Source: Aotearoamyces nothofagi (Eukaryota > Ascomycota > Leotiomycetes > Leotiales > Tympanidaceae). From it: DNA of 64,000 nucleotides. The stretch is taken from the NCBI GenBank assembly GCA_015345905.1, contig JADDTR010000015.1:725186-789185 (forward strand). Direction: 5' to 3'. A program made the position numbers and the translations under genes. Of this stretch, positions 23,513 to 34,738 are shown piece after piece. The notes under the pieces were generated by a model. It was not told where the DNA came from, made no database searches, and worked only from the letters and a program-made list of their open reading frames with translations. Every line of letters starts with the position of its first letter. Positions within the stretch are counted from its first letter, which is position 1.

Positions 23513-24919
23513 TCACTGCCCGTCTGCTACGACAGGGACATCAACCATCAATGCTACCAAACTCCTCGCAACCTCTGCTGCAGCAATACAAGTCGTCTCA
23601 CCTACGTTATCATAAGCCGGCGCAACCTCAACAACATCTGCGCCGATGACTTTCAACCCTGATAGCCTATCCAGTATAGACAGTAATTCTCGAGTAGACC
23701 AGCCACCTGGTTCGGCCGTTCCCGTAGCCGGCGCAAAGGCGGGGTCTAAGACGTCGATGTCGACGGTTATATAGACGTTCCCATCGCCGACCCGGTCCTT
23801 GATCTTCTGCACAATGCCGTTAACCCCGATGTCGTCAATATCTCGGGCTTTAATGATCTCGAAGCCGCAGTTGAGGTCGTTATTGAGATCACGATGGTGT
23901 GTTCCGAGTGGAGCGCGGATTCCGCCGTGGATGGAGTGATTGTCAGATATAAGACCTTCTTCGTGGGCTATATGGAGGAATGTCCCGTGATTCACAGACC
24001 TGGTTTTAAGATTCGATGTGAGTATTCTTGTTGCAATTGAGATAGTGAGTGACGACTTACGCATATTCTGATACTCCACCGCCTGTTCGAAGTGACAGTT
24101 AGCATACAGCATACGGATTATTGCTATAGATGGACATACCAAGCAAGTTTGGATTCCAAGTATCGATATGAGAGTCAAAGTGAATGACATTAACTACTCC
24201 CCAATGATCAATTGTGGAACGCAATGCCGCAAGCGTTATAGTATGATCCCCGCCGAGCATAAGGATACGAGGGACTTTTGAAATGGAGGCATTGTTTGCA
24301 ACACGACCGGAGATAATCTAGACAAAATTAAGCAAAATACCGAGGAAGTAAAAGTTGGGCTGTAAAATACGAAGGAGCCTCGTCGGCAAGCTACCGGGCA
24401 AAAGAAATGATACGTGAAAAGAAGTTAGAATCCGAGTCCTACCTTATGCGCCTTTCCTAGCTGTTTCATTGCCATAGTATTATCAACAAATGTCAAAGGT
24501 GCATCTCCACAATCCACAATCTTGGCCCACTCCCCGAATGGATTGCGGCCAGTATAAACACTCCAAGAATGCGGCCCCCGAATCCTTCGCGACCCATCAC
24601 GAATCCCATGAGGTCCAAAGCGCGCGCCAGGTCGATATGACGTACCAGTATCAAACGGCGCTCCTAGGACTGCTATATCGTACTTATCGAGCTCCTCATC
24701 TGCCAGTGCAGAGAAGCACGCGACGTGAGGCAGGTGTGCGAAGGATGTTAGACCTGCCATGGAATCCGTGTCTAACGAAACTTCATCGTCGCTAGGAGAC
24801 TTGAATGCTCGCTGTGCTCCATCGTGTCCATATAGCTTGTTTACTGCTGCGACGGGTGGGAAGATGATTTCCCGGGCACACGCCGAGGAAATCAGGAAGG
24901 CAATGATATGAGAGCGCAT
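23513..24919 (-). CDS. secreted agmatinase/ureohydrolase-family protein
   Basis: Four exons (24919-24443, 24317-24140, 24082-24061, 23999-23513) give 387 residues. Ureohydrolases cleave guanidino compounds such as agmatine to urea using a two-manganese centre. All metal-binding blocks are present: [14 protein letters not shown] (Ser in the usual DAHxD alanine position) and [22 protein letters not shown]. An N-terminal hydrophobic stretch ([15 protein letters not shown]) looks like a signal peptide, so the enzyme is probably secreted or vacuolar, unlike the cytosolic arginase. Exon 3 is only 22 nt; it is needed to join [10 protein letters not shown] to [15 protein letters not shown] in frame. 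The exact substrate is uncertain: agmatine, guanidinobutyrate or a similar compound. Confidence 0.88.
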
Positions 24920-26645
24920 GTTTAGACAAGGAAGTTGTCGAGATATTTTCAGCTTCTAGTACAGTAGAATAATCACAGGTGCAAGATTCCAAGAAAGGTA
25001 TCTCTAGCAAGAAAGTGAAGATAAGAAAGTCGCCCAAGATGGAGATGGACCTGGACTCGTCGTCCGGTCGGATCAGTCCGACGGCCTACCTCCAAGATGA
25101 GCCAACCGCCGACCAGCCGCCGAGTTAAGAGCCGAGCAAGTTTCCCTTTAGTAGCCATGGATTGCGAGTGTGATAGATATCGTTTATTGGGGTGTGGTAT
25201 GCCCCTCACACCACCGACTCCGCTACGGATTGAGGTTGTTGATAAGGGAGGAGGAGCATACAGGTGTGCAGGAGATATATCCATGGACGGGCTCCCGCGG
25301 TGCGTCAGCAGCATAAACAGGGATGACACCATGCTTGAAAAAGCAGCAGGTAAGTGGGAGCATAGAGAAGATATACGGAAGATATAAATACAGATAAGAG
25401 ATGTTGCAATTATGCACTAAGTAGTGGGTTGCTTGATTGTATGCTTGCTTGCCTGCTTAAGGCTTGAGTTTACAGGTTGGTAGGAATACCACCGCAGGTG
25501 GCTCCCGCTACTACTGCTGCCTAAGGCATTGACTGAATGACCGGTACCGGCCCTCGGATTTCAACAAGAGAGATAAGAAGATATCGACCTTCAGTCTCCG
25601 CCTTTACTCTTTGTAACCTCAATGGAAATATGCGACGGAGAAGAGATAGTACATGTACAGTACATCCCCTGTACACGGCCAGCGCGTCCGGGGCTTGATG
25701 CAGAGCGAGGACAAAGATAAGCGCCCGACCCGAGCGATAAACACGCCTTGATATGATGACAGGAGAAAATGCAAGACAAGAGAGCCCCATTGCCCTCGGC
25801 TTTGTGTCCTCTCAATCAGTTCAAGTCGATAAGTCCAAAGGACATTACCCTATCATGCCAGCTTTCCATCTATCGGTACGGATAGGCTCAACTGCCGCTC
25901 CATGTCTGCTCAATGCCGCTTTCAGAAATGCTTGGCCGAAATACTACCCTGTACTTTGCTTTCCTCGCGTCCTTCTACTTTTAGTCTAGTCCACTACAGT
26001 GATCTACAACCAAGCCGGATAGCACAAAGCTTGAAAACATCCTATCCGCAGAGCTTATATCCTCATGTGTACTCTGATATCTGAATACGGATTTCATGCC
26101 CGATAAGGATGGTTTAGCTCCTCTGCCAATGACATGGCACAGATATCAGTCTCAAGGTATGAATTTATTCTCTCATCGTGACCAGACGTATTGCTCTCTT
26201 ATTACACGTGCTGTAGAGTCTTGCCGATGGTGAGATAGCCGTGGCTTTTCTTTTCCTTTGAACGGAATGATCCTTTTTGGGTACTAGGAAGTTGAAGGAG
26301 AAGAGCTCCATAAATGCTCTTTTAGCAAGCATATTTCGTTCGATGAACAGTTGCTCTTCAATAGTAATAAAAGTGGGATGCCGGCTTACAGTAGAAGGTG
26401 GGTGCTCCCATTGTTTGCATCCCTCAAGACATATCTCATCTGGTAGATACGATATGCAAGAGACCTTGTAGGTGGGTATTAAGTGATGTAACCACTTAGC
26501 CTAATTTCTACCAAGATCTCCTTATCGTCAGTATTTCTGCCATGGTATGGAGATAAGGTGATGTTATAAAAAGGTTCCCTTTGGATACTCATCTATCTAC
26601 CGGAACCCCAAATTGTACGGTTTGTATTCGCCCCAAATAGTCACC
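24920..26645. other. intergenic, no supported gene
   Basis: About 1.7 kb between divergent genes (agmatinase-like, minus; MFS transporter, plus). Open frames at 24973-25332 and 25521-25815 lack motifs. Promoters of both neighbours must be here, but I recognise no defined element. Confidence 0.5.
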
Positions 26646-28588
26646 ATGCAAGCGAGTGAACAGCGCGATGATGAAGCTTGGCCTCCAGGAACAGTGAGAA
26701 TCGAAGGTAAGTCTCGAGCTCTGACTTGAAAAAGCATGAAGTATTCCTAGTCTGAAATCCATATGAAATGGGCAAGATTGATTCATTATTCAATGTCAAT
26801 GAAGCATACTTACATCTGATTTAGATCTCCAAAAGGCGGGTAAAAATGGCGAGATCATTCTCCAGCCAAGACCGAGTAGAGATCCCAATGATCCATTGGT
26901 AGGTCCAGACCCCTATATACCGATGACGTCCTAATATGATAGAATTGGCCTCGATGGCGTAAGCATTTGAATTTTGGACTCACCTCATTTTACACAATTA
27001 TGGTGTTTGCATTGTAAGTAAACTATATCGTAGGTTGAGATGTGTGCACTGGTTTACTTTTATTAGTATTGATGCTGCAACTCCCACCTGGAGTCCTATG
27101 CACGAGCAACTCGGCTTCAGCTACGACATACTCAACGATAGTTACGCAATTGGCTGTGGAACACTATGTATTGGCGCCTTCATGTTGATCCCATTTGCCC
27201 TCAAATTTGGTCGACGCCCCGTCTATATCATCAGCACAGCGCTTCAATTCGGAATAGCAATTTGGTCTGCTAAGCTCCAGACGGTGGCAGACATCTTACT
27301 TATCAACGCCTTCAGTTGCCTTATTGGAGCTCTGGCTGAGGTAATCGTCCAGATGACCGTTGCTGACATCTACTTTGTCCATGAACGAGGCCTTGTGAAC
27401 AGTTTCTATGTCTGGTTCTCGAATATTGGCGCTTACTTGGCGCCTCTGGCAGCCGGATACATCACCGTGTCTCAGGGCTGGCGTTGGGTCTGGTGGTGGA
27501 CAGCGATTTTCTTCGGAATCTCCTTCCTAGCTTACGTATTTCTCTATGAAGAGACTAAGTATGCTAAGGTCCATGACGCTATCGATCTTTTCCAGGCTCA
27601 AGACCCTCTAATGGAAACGCCTTCAAGCGACGACAACAAGGAATCTAAGGAATCTACGGAACCCAAACCATTAGCCACAGATTTAAAGACTGCAGAGGCG
27701 GGGATCAGTCTAGACGCCATCTCATGCTCCAACGTTGTTGATATTGATCGCAGCATTCCACTCAAAACTTACAGGGAACGTCTAGCACTTTGGTCCTCAT
27801 CACCAGGTTCTCTGCACCATTTTGCTCGTCACAGCTATCAGCCATTCATTCTCCTATTCACTATTCCAGCAGTCTTCTACATGTCTCTGGTCTATGGAAC
27901 TATGACTGCCGCGTCAACTGTAATGGTGACAACACTGTCGACGTACATGGCTGAAGAACCCTACAATTTTAATGCGTCGCAGATTGGTCTTATGAGTCTT
28001 GCATCATGGATCGGGATGACTCTTGGTATAATTGTCTGTGGGCCGCTGAGTGATTGGCTGATCCTATTCTTAGCAAAAAAGAATAATGGCATTTATGAGC
28101 CCGAGATGAGGCTTTGGGTCACTGTTCCTTTTATACCCTTTGTACCTGCTGGCATCTTCATGTTTGGGTTTGGGTTACACAATGGAGCACCGTGGCCAAT
28201 TCTAGCTGTTGGGTATGCAATATGCTCGTTTGGAACCGCTCCAGCTAGTAGTATCGCTTTGACGTATCTTACAGATGCTTATACAGAGGTATGCAATACT
28301 AAATATCCTCTCAGAATAAGCAGTAACAATATCTCATAGATTATCGCCGATGGTCTCGTTGGAGTGTCGTTCACTCGGAATCTCATCTCGACCATCTTCG
28401 TCTTTGTGCTCTCGCCATGGATTGCGAAGGTGGGTATGGCTAATGTGTTTGTAATCATCGGAGTCCTTCTGACTGTTGTCCTCCTGGGAGTATTCGTCTT
28501 CATTTACTATGGCAAGAAACTTCGGGTCATGACCACAAAGAGATATCGATACTATGCAGAACGACAGTTCCAATCCAGGGAGGTTTAA
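26646..28588 (+). CDS. MFS transporter (fungal DHA1-type)
   Basis: Exons 26646-26706, 26825-26898, 26943-27013, 27067-28288 and 28340-28588 give 558 residues. The protein has a hydrophilic N-terminus, then NWPRWRKHLNFGL before the first membrane helix, the subfamily block PTWSPMHEQLGFSYDILNDS, and FALKFGRRPVYIIST (motif A region). About twelve membrane segments are visible, with a charged central loop (roughly residues 240-300). The Met at 27035 lies in an intron; the join FA|FIDAATPTW is required. Drug/polyamine-type antiporters of this group export toxic compounds or take up small cations; the substrate is not predictable. Its 3' end faces the isochorismatase-fold gene. Confidence 0.88.
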
Positions 28589-28930
28589 TGCCGGTGGAAA
28601 TGGTGGTTTACCAGTAAGCTTCGGGATTCAATAGCGAACACATGCACAAAGATAGCAGAGGAACGGAGTTCGTTATAAGATAGAATGCAAAGGGAATAAA
28701 TTTATCGTCGTTTTTAAATCTACTGGAGCTCAAGTAGGCTCCGTCGTCAGATCAATCCTAGGCGATCCCAAAACTGCTGCTCAATTCTCTGTACTGGACA
28801 TTACCACAGACAGTACCTACGCAGAAAGACTTCAGCTCAAGCTTCAATCAAGCAGGGTGCTAAGGCTGCATTGGTAAGTTTCAACCTTCTCTCAGATGGG
28901 TGGTGTATCACCAGCTTTCAGGTATCATTG
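28589..28930. other. convergent 3' intergenic spacer
   Basis: Separates two convergent stop codons. I see no gene. Confidence 0.5.
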
Positions 28931-29548
28931 TCATACCCGCAACTCATTCACCACCTCAGCTGTGGTCTTCACTGTCGCAAACTCTTCCAAACTCTCTACA
29001 TGCACCGCGTGCACAGTCTCAGCATCAAACCGCCCACCAGCTTTCTCCCACGCCGCCGTTGCATCCCCCACCAACACCACCTCTCCCGGTACCACCACCT
29101 CCCTCCCATCCTCGCCCACCTCCACATGATCCGTCACGTGCAGATTCCCCGCCATCCGCGTCGTCGTGCTCACACAGTGATCCGTAGTCAACCCGGCAAT
29201 GAACAATTTCCAGATCTTCCTCTCGCGGAGAATCGCCTCGAGATTGGTGCCGATGAATGCGGAATTGACCTTTTTGACGACCAGGGGCTCGTCCGGGAGT
29301 GGCAACGACCACTCGAAGAGTTGGAAGCCGGGAGAGTCAGGGTGCAGCAGGGCGGACGGGGATTGTGAGCTGTGCTGGACGTGGATGATTAGTGGCTTTG
29401 GGCCGGGCAGGGAGCGGAAGGCAGAGAGAAGAGCCTTGGCGTTGGCTTCGTACGAGGGGTTGGAGCGCGCCGGGCCCCAGTAGGTCGGGTGCAGGAAGCC
29501 TTGTTGGTTGTCGATTAGGAGGAACGCCGTGTGCGAGTGGTCGGTCAT
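28931..29548 (-). CDS. isochorismatase-fold cysteine hydrolase (second copy of the fold)
   Basis: A single exon of 205 residues. Catalytic residues are recognisable: Asp in TAFLLIDNQQGF (about residue 13), Lys in LVVKKVNSAF and Cys in AGLTTDHCVSTTTRMA, with the typical cis-peptide region before the Cys. The long acidic and Val-rich segment HVEVGEDGREVVVPGEVVLV is a lineage-specific insertion before the conserved DATAAW. The likely role is hydrolysis of an amide or enol ether; substrate unknown. It is divergent from the 191-residue member at 16506-17181 and is not a recent duplicate. Confidence 0.88.
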   Translation of the reverse strand: MTDHSHTAFLLIDNQQGFLHPTYWGPARSNPSYEANAKALLSAFRSLPGPKPLIIHVQHSSQSPSALLHPDSPGFQLFEWSLPLPDEPLVVKKVNSAFIGTNLEAILRERKIWKLFIAGLTTDHCVSTTTRMAGNLHVTDHVEVGEDGREVVVPGEVVLVGDATAAWEKAGGRFDAETVHAVHVESLEEFATVKTTAEVVNELRV

Positions 29549-31217
29549 GATGGCTGTTTGGATGGGATGGTCAGGTGACTAAGAGCAGGTATTATAGCAA
29601 GTATTAGAACAAGCAAGTATTAGAGCAGCGGATGGAATGAAATGAGGCTTTGATATGGGAGTTAATTTATATAGTTCTAAAAGTTGATTGATAAGCTGCA
29701 AATTAGATCGTTTGTTTTGTCAGCGATTCAAGCCCCGAAAGTTTGACGGATGTTGATTAGAGGCTTATTTTACTGCCAGCACCCGAATTGTTCGCAATTA
29801 CCAGACATGCAGAATAGCAGCTTGCTGAGTTTTATAATTAATTGCCTCCTTTGTATAGAACCCAGTTCCAATTTATACTTAGATCCTAGATAAGTCGACC
29901 CTCTATCAATTACTGTCGCAATCTTTTAGTGATACTATTATAGAGCCTGAGAATGATCAGCCATTAAAGCAGGAATATCGTCACTTAAGCGAACACCTAT
30001 TCCCACCGTAACACGTAGACCTTAACATACCAATAACAAGACTTTACACTCGAAATTTGTAATATCAATATGATTAGATTGCCGAGAAGAAGTTTTCCCA
30101 GCTACAAATCATTACTGAATAATAGTACTTAAGAAATATATATGTAGTAGTCGAGCAATTGTCTGGAGCAAGGCCAACTCCAGCACGAGCAGATTCAGAC
30201 CGTGCTCTTCCACTAGTACACACTCTCTTTACAATATCAGTAGATATAATGCATACCTACAGTCACAAAATAACCGAAATCTCCACCTCTGTGGCTTTAT
30301 CAGCCTTCAATTTATCTGGAGTTCGTATTTGCGGGGATTGGAGAGACTTAAAGCAGTGACTAGTGTCCCATTGTAACGTTTCCTTGAAGCCTCGCCAAAG
30401 CCTGGGACCTGTCGATATCCAAGCCAACGCGAATATATGCTGACATGCACCTTCCAAATCAACAACAATAACAAGCCCTTCCGTTGCGATTACAAGATGT
30501 CAACAGCTTGGCCAATCAGTGTGTCATCGTGGCCTTAGTATGGTTTTAGAAAAATTGTCAAAACTTGATCAGCAAGAAGGAGTTCTTCATTCGTCATTTA
30601 TAGGGCTTGGCCAAATGCCGAGCCGAACTTGCATGCTTGGTTATCCTTTTTCGACATCAGCCAACTCTCACCACGTCACCATGTGCTTGGCAACAGCCTT
30701 TCTCTCTTGGCGTGAGATGGCTAAGACGGTGGCTCATAAAGAAATCCAGCATGCTTGTAACATTTGTGGCATAGGGACCGGAAAGACTTGGGCTGCTTTT
30801 ATCAATATATAAAATATGTTCTTGAATTAAAAATGGTTTGCCGCTTTATTTTTGTGCCTTGGGCATGCCAAGAATTCAGGAGAAGTAAGAGTAGTGGGGA
30901 AGCGAAGATCTCTTTTCAAGGTAGAAATACTGACTCACCACCTTCTCCATCCGGGGTAGTCTGCGCGGGGTATGAAGGAATAGTGTACCCCAGGAAGACA
31001 TCTCGGTATCCCCTTAGCTTCCCGCGTTTCATACTTCGAATAGTCAGATGGCTGAACACTACCTCTCAGTGCTAGCTGTCCTGTATCTTAAATAACGTTA
31101 TAGGATGTGTTATCTCGCCTTTCAGAATATATAAGGTGAAGGTTTTCCGCGTTGTTTTAGCCTCTTGTTAGTTTCTATAACGTACGCTCAAACATACTTT
31201 CCTAATACCACATCAAG
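29549..31217. other. intergenic, no supported gene
   Basis: AT-leaning from about 29650 to 30150. Open frames at 30159-30359, 30519-30812 and 30764-31075 have no recognisable domain. The right end is the promoter of the sugar-type transporter. Confidence 0.5.
31128..31135 (+). promoter_or_regulatory. possible TATA box of the MFS sugar-type transporter
   Basis: TATATAAG lies 83-90 nt upstream of the start codon at 31218, followed by a pyrimidine-rich leader. Position and sequence fit a TATA element, but there is no independent support. Confidence 0.35.
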
Positions 31218-33491
31218 ATGAAGCTTTCAACCACATACAATAATGATGTCGATACAGAAGGCAGAGGTATAATAAGTCATGTCGACTTAAACCACAATAT
31301 TAGCGGAAAGTAAGTCAAGTCTATCATACAATGAGAACAGCTACTTACCTACCACAACCCAGAATTGAGAATCCACTCGCTGATCTGTCAGAGGCGACTC
31401 TGCTGGCAGACGTCGATGATTTCGCCAATAAATACAACCTCCAAGACCTCCTCCCGCATTTGAAGAAGGGTGCTCTTGTCGCAGCAGATCCTGATAATTA
31501 CGCATCGATTTCTCAGCTTACTGATGCTGATAAGGAGGTGTTGGCATATGAAGCTGCACATAAATGGTCGCATCCTTTCTCGCTTTATATGACTATCTTC
31601 ATCTGTTCTATTGGCGCTGCGGTACAGTAAGTCGATGCTTTTAACTTCAGTTCAAGACGCATGCATACTAATTTGTCGTAGGGGGTGGGATCAAACAGGT
31701 TAGTATTCATAGTATCCGGTGACAATTAAGAATCTGATGCTAATTTCACATAGGATCGAATGGCGCAAACCTGTCATTCCCAAAGGAATTTGGCATCGGC
31801 GATGGAGGAACACCATCAAGTCCACATTGGGGCAAGTTGCACCTTTCGTTAATGATTGGCCGTGGTGCTTACATGAAATAGAACGTGACAACTGGCTAGT
31901 TGGGCTTGTTAACGCTGGCCCGTATCTCGGCTCTGCTTTTCTGTGAGTACTGATATGTCTTACTCTTCTATAGCTCGAGGTCTAGTAAAAGTTCTGAGTA
32001 CTAACTTCAAGAAGTGGCTGCTGGCTGTCTGACCCTATAAACTTCTACTTGGGCCGACGTGGAACAATCTTCGTGTCAGCAATCTTTTGTCTCGTCACAC
32101 CCATTGGTGGCGCTGTTACCCAAACTTGGGAACAGTTGTTTATATCCAGATTTTTGATGGGCATTGGAATGGGTCTGAAAGGCGCCACGGTACCTATATT
32201 TGCAGCAGAAAATTCCCCGGCCAAGATTCGCGGTGCCCTAGTCATGAGTTGGCAGATGTGGACTGCTTTCGGAATCTTTCTAGGCTTCTGTGCTAACCTC
32301 GCTGTCTTCCGAGTTGGCGATATAGCATGGAGGCTTCAAATTGGGTCGGCATTCATTCCTGCGGTTCCTCTCACTATTGGAATCTTTTTTTGCCCTGGTA
32401 CGTCACTATCTCGTGGGGCTTCATCTAGTATCATAATTAATTCCTGTGCAGAATCGCCTAGATGGTATATCAAGAAAGGTCGGTTCCGTAAAGCCTACCA
32501 GTCGCTCCTACGTCTCCGTCACCATGAGATCCAAGCTGCACGCGACCTCTACTATATTCATACACAGATTCAGCTTGAGCAAGCCATTATTGGCCAAAGC
32601 AACTATCTCAGCCGCTTCATCCAGCTTTTCACAATCCCTCGTGTCCGTCGCGCTACTCTGGCTTCTTTCATCGTCATGATCGCACAACAGATGTGTGGTA
32701 TCAACATCATTGCTTTCTATTCATCAACTATCTTCCGTGAGGCTGGTGCTACGGAGCTAAAGGCCCTCCTGGCCTCATTTGGATTTGGATTGGTCAACTT
32801 CGTCTTCGCGTGGCCCGCAATTTGGACCATCGATACTTACGGCCGGCGTTCACTGCTACTCTTCACGTTCCCGCAGATGGCATGGACACTATTGACAGCA
32901 GGATTCTGTTTCTACATTCCGAAGGATAGTCCTGCACAATTGGGACTGATCGCCTTGTTTATTTACCTCTTTGCGGCATTCTATTCTCCTGGTGAAGGCC
33001 CTGTACCATTCACCTACTCAGCCGAAGTATTCCCTCTTTCACACCGTGAAGTCGGCATGGGTTTTGCAGTTGCTACTTGCTTGTTCTGGGCCGCTGTCCT
33101 GTCCATGTCATTCCCACTCATCCTCGCTCGGTTTTCGGCAGTTGGAGCCTTTGGCTTTTATGGGTAAGTCTCTCCAATTCGCTTGCTTAATATATACTGA
33201 CACAGCCAAAGCGGCCTGAATATCGTAGCCTTTATATTGATTTTTCTTTTTGTACCGGAGACTAAACAGCGCACGCTCGAAGAGCTGGACTATATCTTCG
33301 CTGTGCCTACCCGTACCTTCACCCGGTACCAGCTCACGAAGGCTCTCCCACACTGGTTCCGAAGAACGGTACTCCGCCAAAGAAACACGACAGTAGAGCC
33401 ACTCTACCACTTCGAAAATGCACATAGAGAACGGAGTGGGAATGGTGGGTCAACAGAGAAGGTTGCCGAGAGCGGGGAGATTGAGCTGTAG
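31218..33491 (+). CDS. MFS sugar/inositol-type transporter
   Basis: Eight exons (31218-31309, 31363-31626, 31682-31698, 31754-31831, 31882-31942, 32015-32397, 32452-33163, 33212-33491) give 628 residues. The hydrophilic N-terminus carries [19 protein letters not shown], typical of a fungal subgroup. Membrane part markers are [75 protein letters not shown] and [16 protein letters not shown], the sugar-transporter signatures. Exon 3 is a 17-nt micro-exon carrying GWDQT. The intron at 31832-31881 has a GC donor (GCAAGT); it is the only join giving [14 protein letters not shown]. The last acceptor could be at 33205 or 33211; the second gives FYGGLNIVAF, closer to the family. Substrate not predictable. 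Confidence 0.88.
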
Positions 33492-34738
33492 ACAGAGCTA
33501 GTAAGCTGGAATAGATAATATTACGAAGATGAGAACTTGGATAGTTTAGCTCATTATAGCTAAGGTAGTATCATCAATCATTACTTGCCCAGCTCTGTAT
33601 AATGAAGTGGTCTGCTATACGAACTGGTCACGTGTTTGGTTGGCATTTACGTTGACAAGTCACCTGCCTCGCTGACAAATTGTCCACGAGTTACGTGCAG
33701 AGGTTCTCGAAACAACAGATCATGTATTGTCGATTGCAAATTCATTTCGGGAGAGAATAATTAGATTTCCATCGGTCGAGGCTTGAGGAGCGTGAGTGTA
33801 GTGTTTCCGTGGGTTTGGCGCGCGCTTCTGCGAATCATATCCAGCCATTCATGTTTCACATTCGTCTGGAACTACCAAAGGCATTGGAACCGAACTGCCT
33901 ATTAGCTCACACAGATGGGTCATCCTACGTTTCTAAACTCTTATGTCTCGTATGCATAGATATTCAGCCCTCGTGTTCACCATTTCGTCTCATGCACCGC
34001 ACCACCTGGTCACAGGTACACCACATACACTTCCGTTCCATACGGTATTCCTAAGATGCTTAGTAAGAGCCGTCTTACTGCGCCGTGCGCCGCATTCTAA
34101 AAGTCCAACAGCGTTGGTTTCGTGAAACTCCCACAACCTAGGAATGCAGAAATTGAAACGGCAAAGTTTCCCGGTCTCTCGGGCCATTCTGTATTTACCA
34201 CAAAGGTGCTTGTTCTATTATTGGGTTATTCCTTTGAAATGCCAGTAAAGATTGTATCTCTCTTCGATATTCGAAGACCCTCTTCAGCCATCAGACTCCC
34301 TCAATAAATCCAGATAAATTAGAAATTACATCCAAAGGTGCTATATTGTATTATAAAAGATTTGAGATATGTTCTGTCACGACAGCCAGCTGCAGTCGCT
34401 GTGATATTGCATCTGCCAACATGATCATGTATGATGGGTCCGCATATGCCCTTGTATATTTCGAATATAGACAGTAGCAGTATTATACTGTAACGCTTGT
34501 TCATTGGATCGATCCACAAATTCGGTTTGTGACTTGGTTGCAGTGTAAACGGCCTTGTGGCGCATACAGTGAAATTATACCGTGGTACCTTGCTGCATGT
34601 TTAGAACCGTTCCAACACAATCCGCGTACCTGACCGATCATCTCAAATTATAAGTACAGCAGTATTTCATCGATAATTACAAACGCCATTCTACTCAAAT
34701 AGTTTCTCAGCTCCCCGGTTTCTAGGCAGTCCCCAATC
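33492..34738. other. intergenic, no supported gene
   Basis: Only short scattered open frames. Presumably contains the terminator of the transporter and the promoter of the dynamin-like gene. Confidence 0.5.

Noticed and set aside
27035-27066. Met at 27035 as start of the MFS transporter
   Set aside because: It is inside an intron; upstream exons encode the usual NWPRWRKHLNFGL region and join in frame at 27067.
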